Part shown: positions 1 through 10,640 of the stretch, piece after piece
How positions within the stretch are numbered: position 1 is the first letter of the stretch
Layout of the letters: the number at the start of each line of letters is the position of its first letter
Source of the DNA: Sciurus carolinensis
Taxonomy: Eukaryota; Chordata; Mammalia; Rodentia; Sciuridae
Assembly (NCBI RefSeq): GCF_902686445.1
Contig: NC_062214.1
Coordinates: forward strand, 39,317,454-39,381,453
Length of the DNA stretch: 64,000 nucleotides
Reading direction: 5' to 3'
Notes under the pieces: model-generated
Told to the model about the DNA's origin: nothing
What the model saw: only the letters and a program-made list of their open reading frames with translations
Database searches by the model: none
Program-made: the position numbers and the translations under genes

Positions 1-117
1 ATATCTTCTTAGATTTGGAGTGGGAGTTAAGCAAAGATATTCTCTTGATTTCTCTTGATTTTCTTACTACTCAGTACTCAGTACCTGGAAGATTTCAATT
101 TTCAAGTCTAAGATATA

Positions 118-154
<37 letters not shown>

Positions 155-1100
155 TAAGATAAATATGTATCTTATTTATATATATATGGATATATTATTT
201 CTCTTCTTCTAATTTGTGTTGAGATGCTTCAAGTTAGATTAGCAAATTTATTTCTGGAATCATAATCTTTTAATATCTCCATACTGCCTGGGAATAAATA
301 GGAAAACAGAATCAAACATATAGTTATTAGGGAAGAATTTCATCTTTTTTTTCAATTTCTATTCACCATTTCTCTCTCAAGTGAGTATGTGAACATAAAC
401 TTAGCGTATTGTAGGAGATTTTTTAAAATCCTGTTTTTTAATCATAAAATAAGGTGTGCTCTCTGTGTAAACTTTGGAAAATATGGAACAATTTAATTAA
501 AAATAAGATTCTTATAGTCAGCCTCTAAAGATGACCTTGTCATATATTGGTATATATCTATTTCCAATCTTGCTTTTATCTTTATTCTTTTCATTTATAA
601 TTACACATGATGTATATTATATAGATGCATTACAGTTTACTTACTTATAATTATTGTCCATTTGTGTTGTTGCCAAATTTTGTTATAAGAAGTAATGGTG
701 TGACAAACATTATTGTATGTAAATTTATGATGATTTTCTTAAATGTGAAATTGGTTGGTCATATGATATTTTCACTTTTAAAAGTTTTGAAAATTTAATG
801 CAAAATTTTCTCTAGAAATTTATATTTTGTCCCATATAGTCCATTTACTGTGCACTGCTAATTTTCTATGTATTATAATTTTTTAAAAGTTAGTTTTATT
901 GAAACCCCAAATTTTCTGTGTGACTTACAATTTTTTAAAAATGTGTATTTTAAAATTTAGGATTTTCATAAGAACAAGTGTATTTAGACAAATTTTTACT
1001 GTGAGATAAGTATGGATTCACCTGCTGTTATAAATAATAATACAGAGAAATCATGTACATCCTTTACCCTCCAGTCATCAGAGATGGTAAAATATTGCAT
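1..1100. other. AT-rich non-genic DNA with a (GT)n microsatellite
   Basis: There is no convincing gene. An uninterrupted (GT)n run fills 121-152 and is followed by short TA-rich sequence. The only open frame here (15-212) reads through the GT run as a Cys/Val repeat, which marks it as a chance frame. I see no recognisable repeat in the rest. Confidence 0.7.
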
Positions 1101-1103
1101 AAC

Positions 1104-1222
1104 TGGGACTGGAGTTGTGGCTCAGAGGTAGAGTGCTTGCCTGGCATGTGTGAGGCCCTGGTTCAATACTTAGCACCATACATTTATAAATTAAATAAAA
1201 GATCCATTGACAACTAAAAATT
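1104..1222 (+). mobile_element. ID-type tRNA-derived SINE (plus strand)
   Basis: The head begins with a G-rich tRNA-like start, followed by an A-box-like GTGGCTCAGAGG and a B-box-like GGTTCAATAC. It then runs into an AT-rich tail with AATAAAAGA and an A-rich end. This layout matches the ID/tRNA-Ala-derived SINEs abundant in squirrels, in the variant with a longer unique tail also seen at 8355-8507 and 37090-37223. It is somewhat diverged. It is the only ID copy in the window on the plus strand. Confidence 0.8.
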
Positions 1223-1330
1223 TTTTTAAAAATAATGCAGAGCTATGAAATAATATATCACAATTAGGAAATCAAAGTCTTTATTGTGGTAAAATTCACA
1301 TTACCTGAAATTTAGCATTTTGTCTTTTTT

Positions 1331-1715
1331 TTGTTTTGTCTTTATTATTATTATTTTTTGATTCATTGTACACAAATGGGGTACAACTTCTCATTTCTCC
1401 AGGTGTACACAAAATAGAGTCACACCATTTGTGTAATTATACGTGTACATAGGGTAATTGATGTTTGTCTCATTCCATTATCTTCTTCCTCCTCCCCCCT
1501 CCCCACCCCTCATTTCCCTCTACACAGTCCATCCTTCCTCCATTTTTCCTTTACCTCCCTCCCCCGATATGTATCATCATCCACTTATCAGAGAAAACAT
1601 TAGGCCTTTGGTTTTTTGGGATTGGTTTATCTCACTTAACATGATATTGTCCAACTCCATCCATTTACCTACAAATGCTGTAATTTTATTCTTCTTTATG
1701 ACTGAATAATATTTT
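1331..1715 (-). mobile_element. 5'-truncated young L1, 3' end
   Basis: On the plus strand, a T-rich tail is followed by the recurrent squirrel L1 3' UTR text (ATTCATTGTACACAAATGGGG), a C-rich tract near 1490-1565, and the end of ORF2. It is flanked by near-identical direct repeats (GCATTTTGTCTTTT at 1315-1328, GCATTTTGCCTTTT at 1716-1729), a target-site duplication showing insertion into the older L1 around it. Confidence 0.85.
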
Positions 1716-2784
1716 GCATTTTGCCTTTTTTTAAAGTGTCCAGTGGCATTGAATACATTCCAAATGTGAGATCATTACCTCTAATCATTTTCAGAACTTT
1801 TCATCATCCTATATTGAAACTCTGTACCCATTAAAAAGTGCCTCCCCATTTCTCCCTTCCCGAGACCCTGGTAATTTCTATTCCATTTTCTGTCTCTATG
1901 AATTTGCCTTTTCCAGGTGCCTTATATTCATGGAATAATACAGTATGTGTCCTTTGTGTCTTAATTATTTCACTTAGCATAATCTACATATATATTTGAC
2001 CTGCTTGTTTTGTTTCTGAGTTATAAGAATTCTTTATATATTTTGGATATCAGTCCTGCATAAGATATATGATTTACAAATGTATTCTCTCATTCTATGG
2101 TTTATCTTTTCAGTCTCTTGAAAGTATGCTTTGATGCACAAAAGATTTACATTTTGAAGTCTAGTTAATCTAACTTTGTCTAAATTCCACTTGGTCATGG
2201 TGTATAATTCTTTAAATATGCTGCTGAATTTGGTTTGATAGCATTTTTTGAAGACTTTTTAATCAATATTGATAAAGTATATTAGTTTGTAATTTCCTTG
2301 TCTTGTAGAATCTTTGGTTTTATCTCATAAGGCAAGTTAGAAAATGTTCCCTCCACTTTGTTTATTTGCTTATTTTGTTGTCACTTATTCCTCTGTATCT
2401 ATACAAAAAATTATATTTTGGAGCTAAAATTTTGGAGTTAGCTTCTATCTGAAAAACTTTTTTGTTCCTTTATATTTTGTTGGTAGTTTCACTGACAATA
2501 GAATTTTAGGTTGAACATATTTTTTGCAGTATTTTGAAGAAATTATTTTTATTTTTCCTCCTCCTGAAGCTTGTAGTACATCAGGTCCTGAAATTTCTCA
2601 ATAATGTGTTTTGATACTGGTATATTTTAATCTATTGTGATAAGTTTTCTGTGAGCACTTTCACTGTATGGCTCCTTTTCTTTTCTGGGGAAATTTTTGA
2701 ATCACATCATTGATTATTTTGCTACCACTCCTCTTTTTATCTTTGTAGAATTTATACAATTTGGTTTTGGACCTATTGAGATTG

Positions 2785-2786
<2 letters not shown>

Positions 2787-2833
<47 letters not shown>

Positions 2834-2840
2834 TATATAT
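2787..2840. repeat. (AT)n/(AC)n microsatellite
   Basis: A pure AT dinucleotide run of about 36 bases, then a short CA interruption and more TA. Frames across it on both strands are low-complexity Tyr/Ile repeats, not genes. Confidence 0.95.
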
Positions 2841-3259
2841 TTCATCTTTCATCTTTGAAATTGATAAACTCTACATTTTTCATTTCTGCTATTATATTTT
2901 TCATTTCCAAGAGTTATTATTACTATTTTTGTTTCATCAACCAATCAGTCTCTCTAACAATATTGTGTTTTAATGTGATTACTGGGACTCTCTTCTCATT
3001 CTGATATTAAAATTGATGTTTTTTATGTTTTATTTCCACATGTTTTGTTTTCTTCAAATTGCTATTCATTCTAGTTAGCTTACTTTTTACATTTTTCATA
3101 TTAGTGCCTTTCCTTAGATATTCTGTAATCTTTGCCTGTCTGCTGACTGTAAAGATGAGGGAAAAAAGAGTGAAACTGGAAGTTTTGTGTGTAAGTTTAT
3201 CGGTGGAGCAAAAAGATGATCCATCCATCTGGGAAAGTTAGTCAGGGAAACCTCAGAAT

Positions 3260-4147
3260 TAGTATCTCTAGATTTTGGGGTTTGAACTGATCAGGTGTCA
3301 CAGTCTCCTTCTATAGCCTTCTATAGAGGACAGAGCTAGCATTAGGGAGGAAAAACAGGTGGTTCCAGCATCCATAGTGCTTATATTTGCTTTATCTGTT
3401 TTCAGTGTTAGTTGTGCGGAGATCTTTTGTTTTTACACTGTTTTTGTTTGTTTGTTTGTTTTGTCCTGTGTTTGTGTTTTGGTGGTTGTTTTTTCATTTT
3501 GTTTTTAGATGAGGAGGGATCCTGGCAAAATCTGGGTATCCTAGATTGTTTTCAGCAAGTCCTTCCTATTTGACCTCATTCTTTACCCTTATATATGAGA
3601 TACCTGGTACCACCAATTCCTTAGTCTTTCAGAATTTTACAATATCAACTTGGTTGGCTCCTATTTTTCACTTACTACCAATCGAGACTCAATTATTGAC
3701 CGCTTATTCTCCTTTGATTACCTTTTTTTAGCTGTCCATTTCTAAAAAGTCATCTTTTACAATAAAGTGATTTTATTTGTCCTCTCTCTTTCTTTACTTT
3801 TCATGTATTTCAGTCTGGAATTAGCATCCCTCAGGTCTCACTAAAGACACTTCCATGTTGATAAATCCAACAGGCATTTTTTATCTCGCTGAAGTCACAG
3901 TTACTTACTCTTTCCCTCTAGTTCATCTATAACTTCTCTGAAAATTCTGTTTTTCCTATTTCTATGTCTTTTGCTATTCTCATTATTATTTCTTTCAGCT
4001 GCTATCCATCAAGACCAGCAATATCAATATATATTACAGTATATATAAATTTACTCTATACATACCTCATATACTATATATAGTATATACCTTATATAAT
4101 ATGTGATATATACCTAACATAGTATATACATACTGTATACATACAAG

Positions 4148-4178
<31 letters not shown>

Positions 4179-5857
4179 TATGCGTATCCATGAAACATGC
4201 CAAATAATTTTGTCATCTGCTTTGAACACAACTTTTGGAAAAGTTGTTCTGTAATGGATGAGTTCTCCTTTTTTTACTTTGTGAAGGTCTAGAAGATGCT
4301 GATAAATCTTTCTTAACTTTAAGTTATAAAAAGTGATTTACTTGTTCATTCCCAGTTTGAGAGTAAAAAAAATACCGAGTTACTGAAATAGCAGGTTTTG
4401 GTAGAATATATAATGTTCTGTTTGTAATAGAAATAGTTGATAGTATTATGTAAATGCCCTATAATATTTGATAAATGGTAATAACCCTGTTTTCTTATTT
4501 GTAGCCTTATCATAATTTCTATCATAATAATGAACAGACTTTTAGACTGGCAATTTATTGAAAATGTTAATAAAATAATGATATTTGAGGCAGGTTAGCT
4601 TATAATCTCAAATGTAATTTAATAGAAAATATTAAGTAGCAATTTTGTAAACTGACAGAATTCAATTTTAATGGGTTGAAATACAGATAGAAAGCAATGC
4701 CAAAATAGATTAATAATGTTATAATAGCTGATCCTTTTAGACCAGACTGCATTGTCTTCAAGATATATGCCTCTTAAAATCATGGTATTCTAATTTTATA
4801 TATGACAGTAGTGCTATTAACTTAAAAATATGACTTGATTAATCATATGCACTTTATTACTAACTTTCTCTCACAGGAAGAATTCTAAGTCTAGTATTTA
4901 AGAAATCTCCTTAATTTTCAGATTTTAGGATGGTAAATACTAAGACTAAATAAAAATTTGCCACTTGTTTTAGAAAGTGAAAAGGAGGCTTGTTATTACC
5001 TTTTCAGATTAGGCATATTGGTGCCGAATTTAATCTTCTCCATAATAATTTTATAGTTTTTCTGTATTTTTATTCAGATGAATTTGGCTTAGAAAGGGAA
5101 AAAAAATGACTTAAAATGAAATATATCTTTTGGAATTAAATGTTGGCAATAGAGATGATTTGTAGCACTGTTACCATCTCTGAAATAAAGTGATAGTACC
5201 TGTAAGAGATGTTTAGAATCTTCTTTAGGTATTTATTTTAATTAGTAGAATTTTATATTTATAAACAGTGAAGATAAATACAGTCATTTAAATGGCATGT
5301 GAACTGTGTAGTTCCTATGTTAAGTAGAATGAATAAGAACTTCCAATGAGTAACTTTTCATTGTATAACGTGATCCATTTCTGAGTCTATTGGGTGCATC
5401 ACCTTCTAGTTGACTCATAAATATTGTACTTTTTGATGATGTCATTTTGGTTCTCCAGTACCTATACCCCTGAGGGGAAGTCTCACATTGTACTAGGTGA
5501 TTATTGAACTTCACTCTATATTTAGGACAGTGAAGAGTTACTTTTAATATGTAATATTTATTGTTTTAAAAACTAAGTTATATATTCTTGCCAGTCTATT
5601 ATTAAATAATTGAGGGTCCAGTCTAACCTTCACAAACTAAGCCAAACACCTGCTGATATTTAAACTCATTGTGATATTTCACTTAAAATGAATCTCTGAG
5701 ATGGAGATTCTTAAATCATAAGAAAACTAAAGTGTTCTTATATGCATATATTTGTTTCTTTTACATGATGCTAGATCTGTTTAATTAACCAGAATGATTT
5801 CTGTGGTCTTTAAATATCCATGGTACTTGATTACTTTATTTCTTTTCACTGTCTTCA
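3260..5857. other. AT-rich non-genic DNA
   Basis: No supported gene. Seen: a short (TTTG)n run near 3445-3465, a TA-rich stretch at 4030-4140 leading into a (TG)n microsatellite at 4149-4175, and otherwise ordinary AT-rich sequence. The short open frames are chance. Confidence 0.6.
4149..4175. repeat. (TG)n microsatellite
   Basis: An uninterrupted TG dinucleotide run of about 27 bases, directly after a TA-rich degenerate stretch. Confidence 0.95.
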
Positions 5858-5960
5858 TTTTTTTTTTTTTTTTTTTTTTTTTTGCAGTGCTGGGGATCGA
5901 ACTCGGGGATTTGTGCTTGCAACGCAAGCACTCCACCAACTGAGCTATCTCCCCAGCCCC
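5858..5960 (-). mobile_element. ID SINE (minus strand)
   Basis: A T26 run (the poly-A tail read backwards) at 5858-5883 is followed by the reverse complement of the ID head, with GCTGGGGATCGAACTCGGGG containing the reversed B box and the typical end CTCCCCAGCCCC. It is close to the copies at 59508-59600 and 38646-38778, so it is probably young. Confidence 0.95.
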
Positions 5961-6130
5961 AAATTTTTAACTTATAAAACTAGATACAAAGTTTATTTTC
6001 AGGAAACATACAGTTTGATACTGTACTTAATAGCACATGAAAATAAACAAGTGATCTCATGGAGAAAGATCAGGTAATGATTAAATATTTGAAAGTTGAA
6101 AGATCAGATGTATTTTCTAGGAATGGTTGC

Positions 6131-6647
6131 TATCGCGTTCCCTCTGCCCGCAGAGAGAGACACGACAAACGTCTGAAGCTTTGGAAGTTTATTGTGCACA
6201 GTCTTCCTTTCTTTCCCTCTTTTCTATCCCCTTCTCTCTTTTCTTTCTCTCGCTCTCTTTCCCTCTGCTTAACTCTCGCCTGCTCCGGTCGCTCCGCTTC
6301 TCCCGCTTGGCTCACGCCTGCTTCGGCCGCTCCGCTTCTCCCACTCGGCTCTCGCCCTCGCTCGCACTCTTCTTCCTCGCTTCTACGCCTACTCTCAGCT
6401 TCTTCCCTACTCCCCCACCCATCAAGCTTATATACACTTCAACCAATCAGGGGAGAGCACACGAGGTAAACGCGCGGACAGCTGCAGGCATAGAATAGGT
6501 ACACGAGGGGGGCATGCTCTAATCACATCGTTAACTAGCCAATCATTGGAATTCGCTGGTTGTTTACTGTATAGCTGGCCGCTTTTGGCTCAGCGCCAGG
6601 CGCCATCTTGACCGTGCCCAAGGCTGGGGGTCCCGGAAACCCCGACA
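6131..6647 (-). mobile_element. Solo LTR of an IAP-like class II endogenous retrovirus
   Basis: On the minus strand the element starts TGTCGGGG, has a CAAGATGGCGCC box about 35 bases in, a CCAAT-type GATTGGTTG, a TATATAAGCTT TATA box (around 6427-6437), a pyrimidine/purine-rich R-like middle, an AATAAA signal (plus strand TTTATT at 6188-6193) and an end rich in CGCG. It is flanked by exact 6-bp direct repeats GGTTGC at 6125-6130 and 6648-6653, the duplication length known for class II (ERVK/IAP) proviruses. There is no internal gag-pol-env sequence on either side, so this is a recombined solo LTR. It is more GC- and CpG-rich than its surroundings. Frames of 123-136 codons through the pyrimidine-rich middle are not genes. 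Confidence 0.85.
6427..6437 (-). promoter_or_regulatory. TATA box of the solo LTR
   Basis: The minus strand reads TATATAAGCTT, with a CCAAT-type motif (GATTGGTTG) about 15 bases upstream and the AATAAA signal roughly 240 bases downstream. The order CCAAT, TATA, R, poly-A signal is that of a retroviral U3-R. Activity is inferred, not seen. Confidence 0.65.
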
Positions 6648-6653
6648 GGTTGC

Positions 6654-7346
6654 CTTGAACATGTCTTTTAAGCTGGTGTAGGTGGGGTTTGTCCACAGAG
6701 TATAGACTTTAGGATGCTGTGCTCACAGTATTACTACACCTGTGGCTAGTTCTTCCATGCAAATGGTCCCACAAGTTAGGTACAAGCACCTTTCTGCTTT
6801 CTTTGGCAGCAGAAAAGACTGCTTGGCAATATTGCTGTTTCTATAGGAGAATTCAGAGGAGTTAATATCACCCTGAATGACTCTTAGTCTGTGGGAGATG
6901 GAAAAAAAAATTCTATGGATGAATAGTCCATCCTCTCCAGTCTTCTCCAGGAGTAAGATTTGGTGATATGACCCACACGTTTTCCACAGTTTCCCTGTGG
7001 TTCATAGTGGTAACTTACTTTCTAAAGCAGCAATTATTGAACTCCCCCTTACAATTCTAATTTCTTTAGTTAAACTTCTTGAGAACACTTCTCAAGTAAA
7101 CTGTGTACTTCCAAAGCTTTATTCCAGCCTCTGCTTCCGATGGAATCCAAACTAAAACAGTTTGATAAAGATAGAGAAGTAGCAGCATGAATAAAGTTGT
7201 ACAGATTAAATACAGCATCAGTGATTGGCTCAGGTTCCAGAACAATATAATTAGTTAGGTCACATAGAGCTTATTAGCAGACTTAGGACTTGGAGCTTTA
7301 TTTCAGCTATTTTCTAAAAGTTTAGCAAAGGGAAGCAATGTAATCA
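6654..7346. other. Non-genic DNA
   Basis: No gene and no repeat that I can name between the LTR and the next SINE/L1 cluster. Moderately AT-rich with no long frame. Confidence 0.6.
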
Positions 7347-7376
7347 GAGCTCTGTCTCCATGTAAGCCCCCCTTTT

Positions 7377-7677
7377 AAATTTTTATTTTTACAGACGGCA
7401 TTTTGATTCATTGTACACAAATTGGGTACAACTTTTCATCTTTATGGTTGTACTCAATGTACAGTCACACCATTCATGTAATCATACATGTGCATAGGGT
7501 AATAATGTCTGTCTCAGTTTACTGTCTTTCCTCCCCCCCCCCCCCCAGCCTCTTTTTCCTCTACACCATCCAAAGTTCCTCCATTCTTCTCTGGCCTGCT
7601 CCACCCCACTCCCTCCAACCCCCACCCGCTGTTATGTATCAATCACAGAGAAAACATCCAGCCTTTGTTTTTTGGGA
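7377..7677 (-). mobile_element. 5'-truncated young L1, 3' end
   Basis: Contains the L1 3' UTR text (GATTCATTGTACACAAATTG), a C16-17 homopolymer near 7531-7547, and the end of the ORF2-flanking sequence. Direct repeats TAAGCCCCCCTTTT (7363-7376) and TAAGCCCCCTTTTT (7678-7691) flank it. The duplicated text is the tail of the neighbouring ID SINE, so this L1 landed in an existing SINE tail. Confidence 0.85.
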
Positions 7678-7690
7678 TAAGCCCCCTTTT

Positions 7691-7771
7691 TATTTCAGCA
7701 CTGGGGATTGAACCCAAGGTCTCATGCATTCCAAACATGCACTCTATCACTGAGCTACGCCCCCCAGCCCC
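7691..7771 (-). mobile_element. ID SINE (minus strand), tail split by an L1
   Basis: Reversed ID head with CACTGGGGATTGAACCCAAG and the end GCCCCCCAGCCCC. Its probable target duplication is diverged: AGAGCTCTGTCTCC.. at about 7347 on the far side of the L1, and AGAACTCTGCTTCC.. from 7772. That places SINE insertion before the L1 at 7377-7677. Confidence 0.8.
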
Positions 7772-8139
7772 AGAACTCTGCTTCCAAATAGTAAGTTGGT
7801 AGGAATCTTTAATAGATAGACGTTGGGATATTCCAAAAGTGTGGAGACCATGTGGGAGATCAATCTGTGCTCTAGGAGAAGGATGGTAATGGTACATTTG
7901 GCAACTGGGTTGAGGTGCGTTATCAGGGGAGAGAAAGACATTAAAAATAATGCAAATATCTGTGGTATGAATTGCCTAATTGAGAGGTGGTGATGCTTTA
8001 TTAAAAACAAAAACAAGAGGAAGAACATGTTTAAGTGAGACAAAATGACTTCAGTTTGCTTTTCTGACAAAATGTTAGTTGTGCATATGATATTCATTCT
8101 CCTTTTTTGTCAGTATCAGAATCCTCATTTTATTTACAC

Positions 8140-8705
8140 CTATAATGTATCCAACTAGAGATATTTCCCAGCTTCCCTTGAAGATGGTTGTAGCCATGTG
8201 ACTAAGTTCTGGGTAATGTGATATAAGTGAAAGTGTTTTGTTAGATTCAAGGAAGGCTGCATAAAAGAAAGAGATTCATCTGGAAATGTGCCCTTTTACC
8301 TTGTCCTCATTCTTATTGCCTATCATCTAAGGTCATGGAGACCCAGCAATGATCTTTTTTTTTTTTTTCCCTTGAATTTTTGTTTTTAGTTGTAGTAGAC
8401 ACAATACCTTTATTTTATTTATTTATTTATGTGTGGTGCTGAGAATTGGACCCAGTGCCTCACACATGCTAGGCAAGTGCTCTGCCACTGAGCTACAGCC
8501 CCAGCCCTAACAGTCTTAAGCTCTAAGGTGACTAGAAAGGTGGAAGCCATGTGATGGGCATTTCTGTGGATGAGGGAGAACATACAAACCACAGGTTGGT
8601 TACCTCATTTTATATATTTGTATAAAAGGGAAATAAACTTCATCTGCTTTGAGCTACTCATAGTTTAGATTTATAGACAGTTGTACTTATAGATAACTGA
8701 TGACA
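8140..8705 (+). repeat. Ancient dispersed repeat (LTR-like), interrupted by a SINE
   Basis: The text TTCCCAGCTTCCCTTG, GCCATGTGACTAAGTTCTGG and later GGGAAATAAACTTCATCTG resembles a widespread old mammalian repeat that ends in AATAAACTTC followed by a GAGCTACT-type stretch. I cannot name the family with certainty. It is cut by the SINE at 8355-8507. Confidence 0.4.
8355..8507 (-). mobile_element. ID-type SINE with long tail (minus strand)
   Basis: T-rich tail, then a unique tail segment (GTTGTAGTAGACACAATACC, TTTATTTATTTAT) and the reversed ID head ending GCTACAGCCCCAGCCC. Same subfamily as 37090-37223. The SINE sits inside the older repeat at 8140-8705. Confidence 0.9.
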
Positions 8706-8799
8706 CTCAGCATATAGAATCTGAATTAGGAGCATCCAGGTGAAGATGATCAATAGGAAGTTGACAATAAAAATTAATAGATAAATAAAATTGATAATA

Positions 8800-8950
8800 T
8801 CAGCATTTAAGGTATTGATTATTTTATATGTGAGGAGGCATAGAGAGGCTTAATAGTTCACACATGATATATAGCTCATAAGTAGCACAGCTGTTATCAA
8901 AACCCAATCTATGTGATGCCAGTGTTAACTAGCGTGCTTCAGTGTGCAAC
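8800..8950 (-). repeat. MIR fragment (ancient SINE)
   Basis: GTGAGGAGGCATAGAGAGGCTTAATAG.. followed by CACAGCTGTTATC resembles the reversed MIR core (gag-rich segment, then the CACACAGCT stretch). Strongly decayed; recognised by pattern only. Confidence 0.45.
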
Positions 8951-9032
8951 AGAATTTAGAAGGGTCAACAATTTTTAAGGAAGAACAAGGAAAGAGAATT
9001 CTTTAGAATTACTAAAAACAGAACTACTTATT

Positions 9033-9065
<33 letters not shown>

Positions 9066-9091
9066 GTGTGTGTGTATATGTATACATATAT
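9033..9091. repeat. (TG)n(TA)n compound microsatellite
   Basis: Alternating blocks of TG and TA dinucleotides with short interruptions. Confidence 0.95.
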
Positions 9092-9689
9092 AAAGTTATA
9101 TTTCTTTTAGTCTGCATAATGTAAATGAAAGCTACAGATTAATAACTAAAATAATGCCATTAAAGAAATTCAGTTATTGATCTGAATCATATAGTAAGTG
9201 GTGAATTAATGAGATTATTAATATTTCTCTTGTTTTTAAAATTTTTTTAAAGAGATGTTTTGTTAGATGCACTTTCGGCCTGAAACAAATGGGCAGAACT
9301 TAATTAATTTAAAGTTGGGAAGAATTTGGAAGATCAATGTCCTACTTTTTAAGATAAGAAATTGAGACCTGAAGCAGTTGAGTGTCTAAAACGTACATGT
9401 CAGTGTTAGGGACAGAACCAAGGCAAAAATTCTACTTTTTGATTCACACTCAAGTTTTCCACAAGTCAGATTGAAGAAGTCTCTATTGAGGTTCTGAGTT
9501 CTCATTGATCCTGATACCTAGACTCTGAAGTGCTTGGGTATTACATTTAGATCACTTCCGATAGCAGAGAGGGTAAGTCAAGTCCAAATCCAACAATGGA
9601 GGCTGAGAAAATTACTCGTCCCAATTCTTCTCTTCAATAAATTTGGATTATGATTTAATATTGTTATTTGGCCAGAGAACACAGTGGCA

Positions 9690-10056
9690 TAAAATTCAAG
9701 CTCCTCATTAGAGCATGCAAGGGCTATGTGCTGTGCTCCCCTCTGTCTCTCCCTCGAACTTCACTTTGCTGTTACTAACACCGTTCCTGGAAACTGCTAG
9801 ACATACTCAGACCTCAGTCTCATTTGTAGTCCCCACTGCTTCAAATATTCTGCTATTGTAATTCTTCACTTCCTTTGTGTTGTTCATATGTCATGTCATA
9901 AGATTTATTGCTGCCTGATATGTTTAAACAGAATTGTTTGCCCTTGCTTCTTCCATGAGCGCAGGCACTTGCCTTGCTTATTGCCACATATCAATGCATG
10001 GAGCGGTATCTGCCTAACACGTAGTGAGTGCTCAATAAAAAATGTTGAATGTATGT
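9690..10056 (+). repeat. LINE-2 (L2) 3' end
   Basis: The segment shows the usual L2 order: a CTCCCTCGAAC-like stretch, a TCATATGTCATGTC stretch, then a gene-end-like ATGAGCGCAGGCACTTGCC and the diagnostic tail GTGAGTGCTCAATAAA followed by TGTTGAATG. Decayed, with no frame left. Confidence 0.7.
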
Positions 10057-10489
10057 GAGGGCTAACTTAAAAAAGTAGTATATATGGACTGTGATTTTGA
10101 AACCCATTCAACAGTGTCACTTTGCTTTTCTTAGAAAACACTATAGGATAGTAGGATTCAGGAGGATTTAATATGTTGAAAACCGAATGCTAAAAATCAT
10201 TCATTTGGGATCCTTTTGAATGAGATCTTTTCTGAGTCTTCTGTAAATAACTAATATGAGCTCCCTTGTCCCTCAGCTGCTCCAAATTTCTGGACTATTT
10301 GTAAAGTTGTGATCTAGGACTCGTCCCTCAGCCACCACTACTCTTTGGCTGTAAATGACCTTTTAGTGACCCACATTGATGTATTTCTCTTATTGTTATT
10401 AAGTGCAACTTGAAAGAATTGTCTTCAGAGTCCAAGTCTTAATTTTTCAGCATAAAAAGAGGCTGAAAATTTTATACTTACGAAGTTAT

Positions 10490-10640
10490 AGACATAGAAC
10501 TGCAATTCCCAGTAATATGGCTATGAAAATACTAGTAATAATAGTAATGCCAATTGATGTTTGTGGAATTCTGTGTTTACACTAGTTCAAACACTTTACA
10601 TGTATTATTTCTAAGAGTTTGTCACTATCAGTGGGTAGGG
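10490..10640 (-). repeat. MIR fragment
   Basis: Reads as decayed reversed MIR: TAATAATAGTAATGCC, then CAAACACTTTACATGTATTA, matching the MIR tail pattern. Weak. Confidence 0.4.

Larger units (their letters stand above)
1275..3250 (-). mobile_element. Ancient L1 (L1M-type) remnant, split by a younger L1
   Basis: From 1275 to 1330 and 1732 to about 1990 the plus strand reads like the reverse complement of an old mammalian L1 3' UTR (for example AACTCTGTACCCATTAAA, then TCACTTAGCATAAT). Further right come ORF2-like stretches (TTTGATGCACAAAAG near 2130) and then ORF1-like text (TTCTGGGGAAATTTTTGAAT near 2685). No frame survives. The family call is from remembered L1 consensus patterns; the right boundary is uncertain. 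A TA/CA simple repeat lies inside at 2787-2840. Confidence 0.55.

Noticed and set aside
6059..6498. Overlapping plus-strand frames of 136 and 123 codons
   Set aside because: They run through the pyrimidine-rich R region of the minus-strand solo LTR and are Ser/Leu/Phe-rich low-complexity translations.
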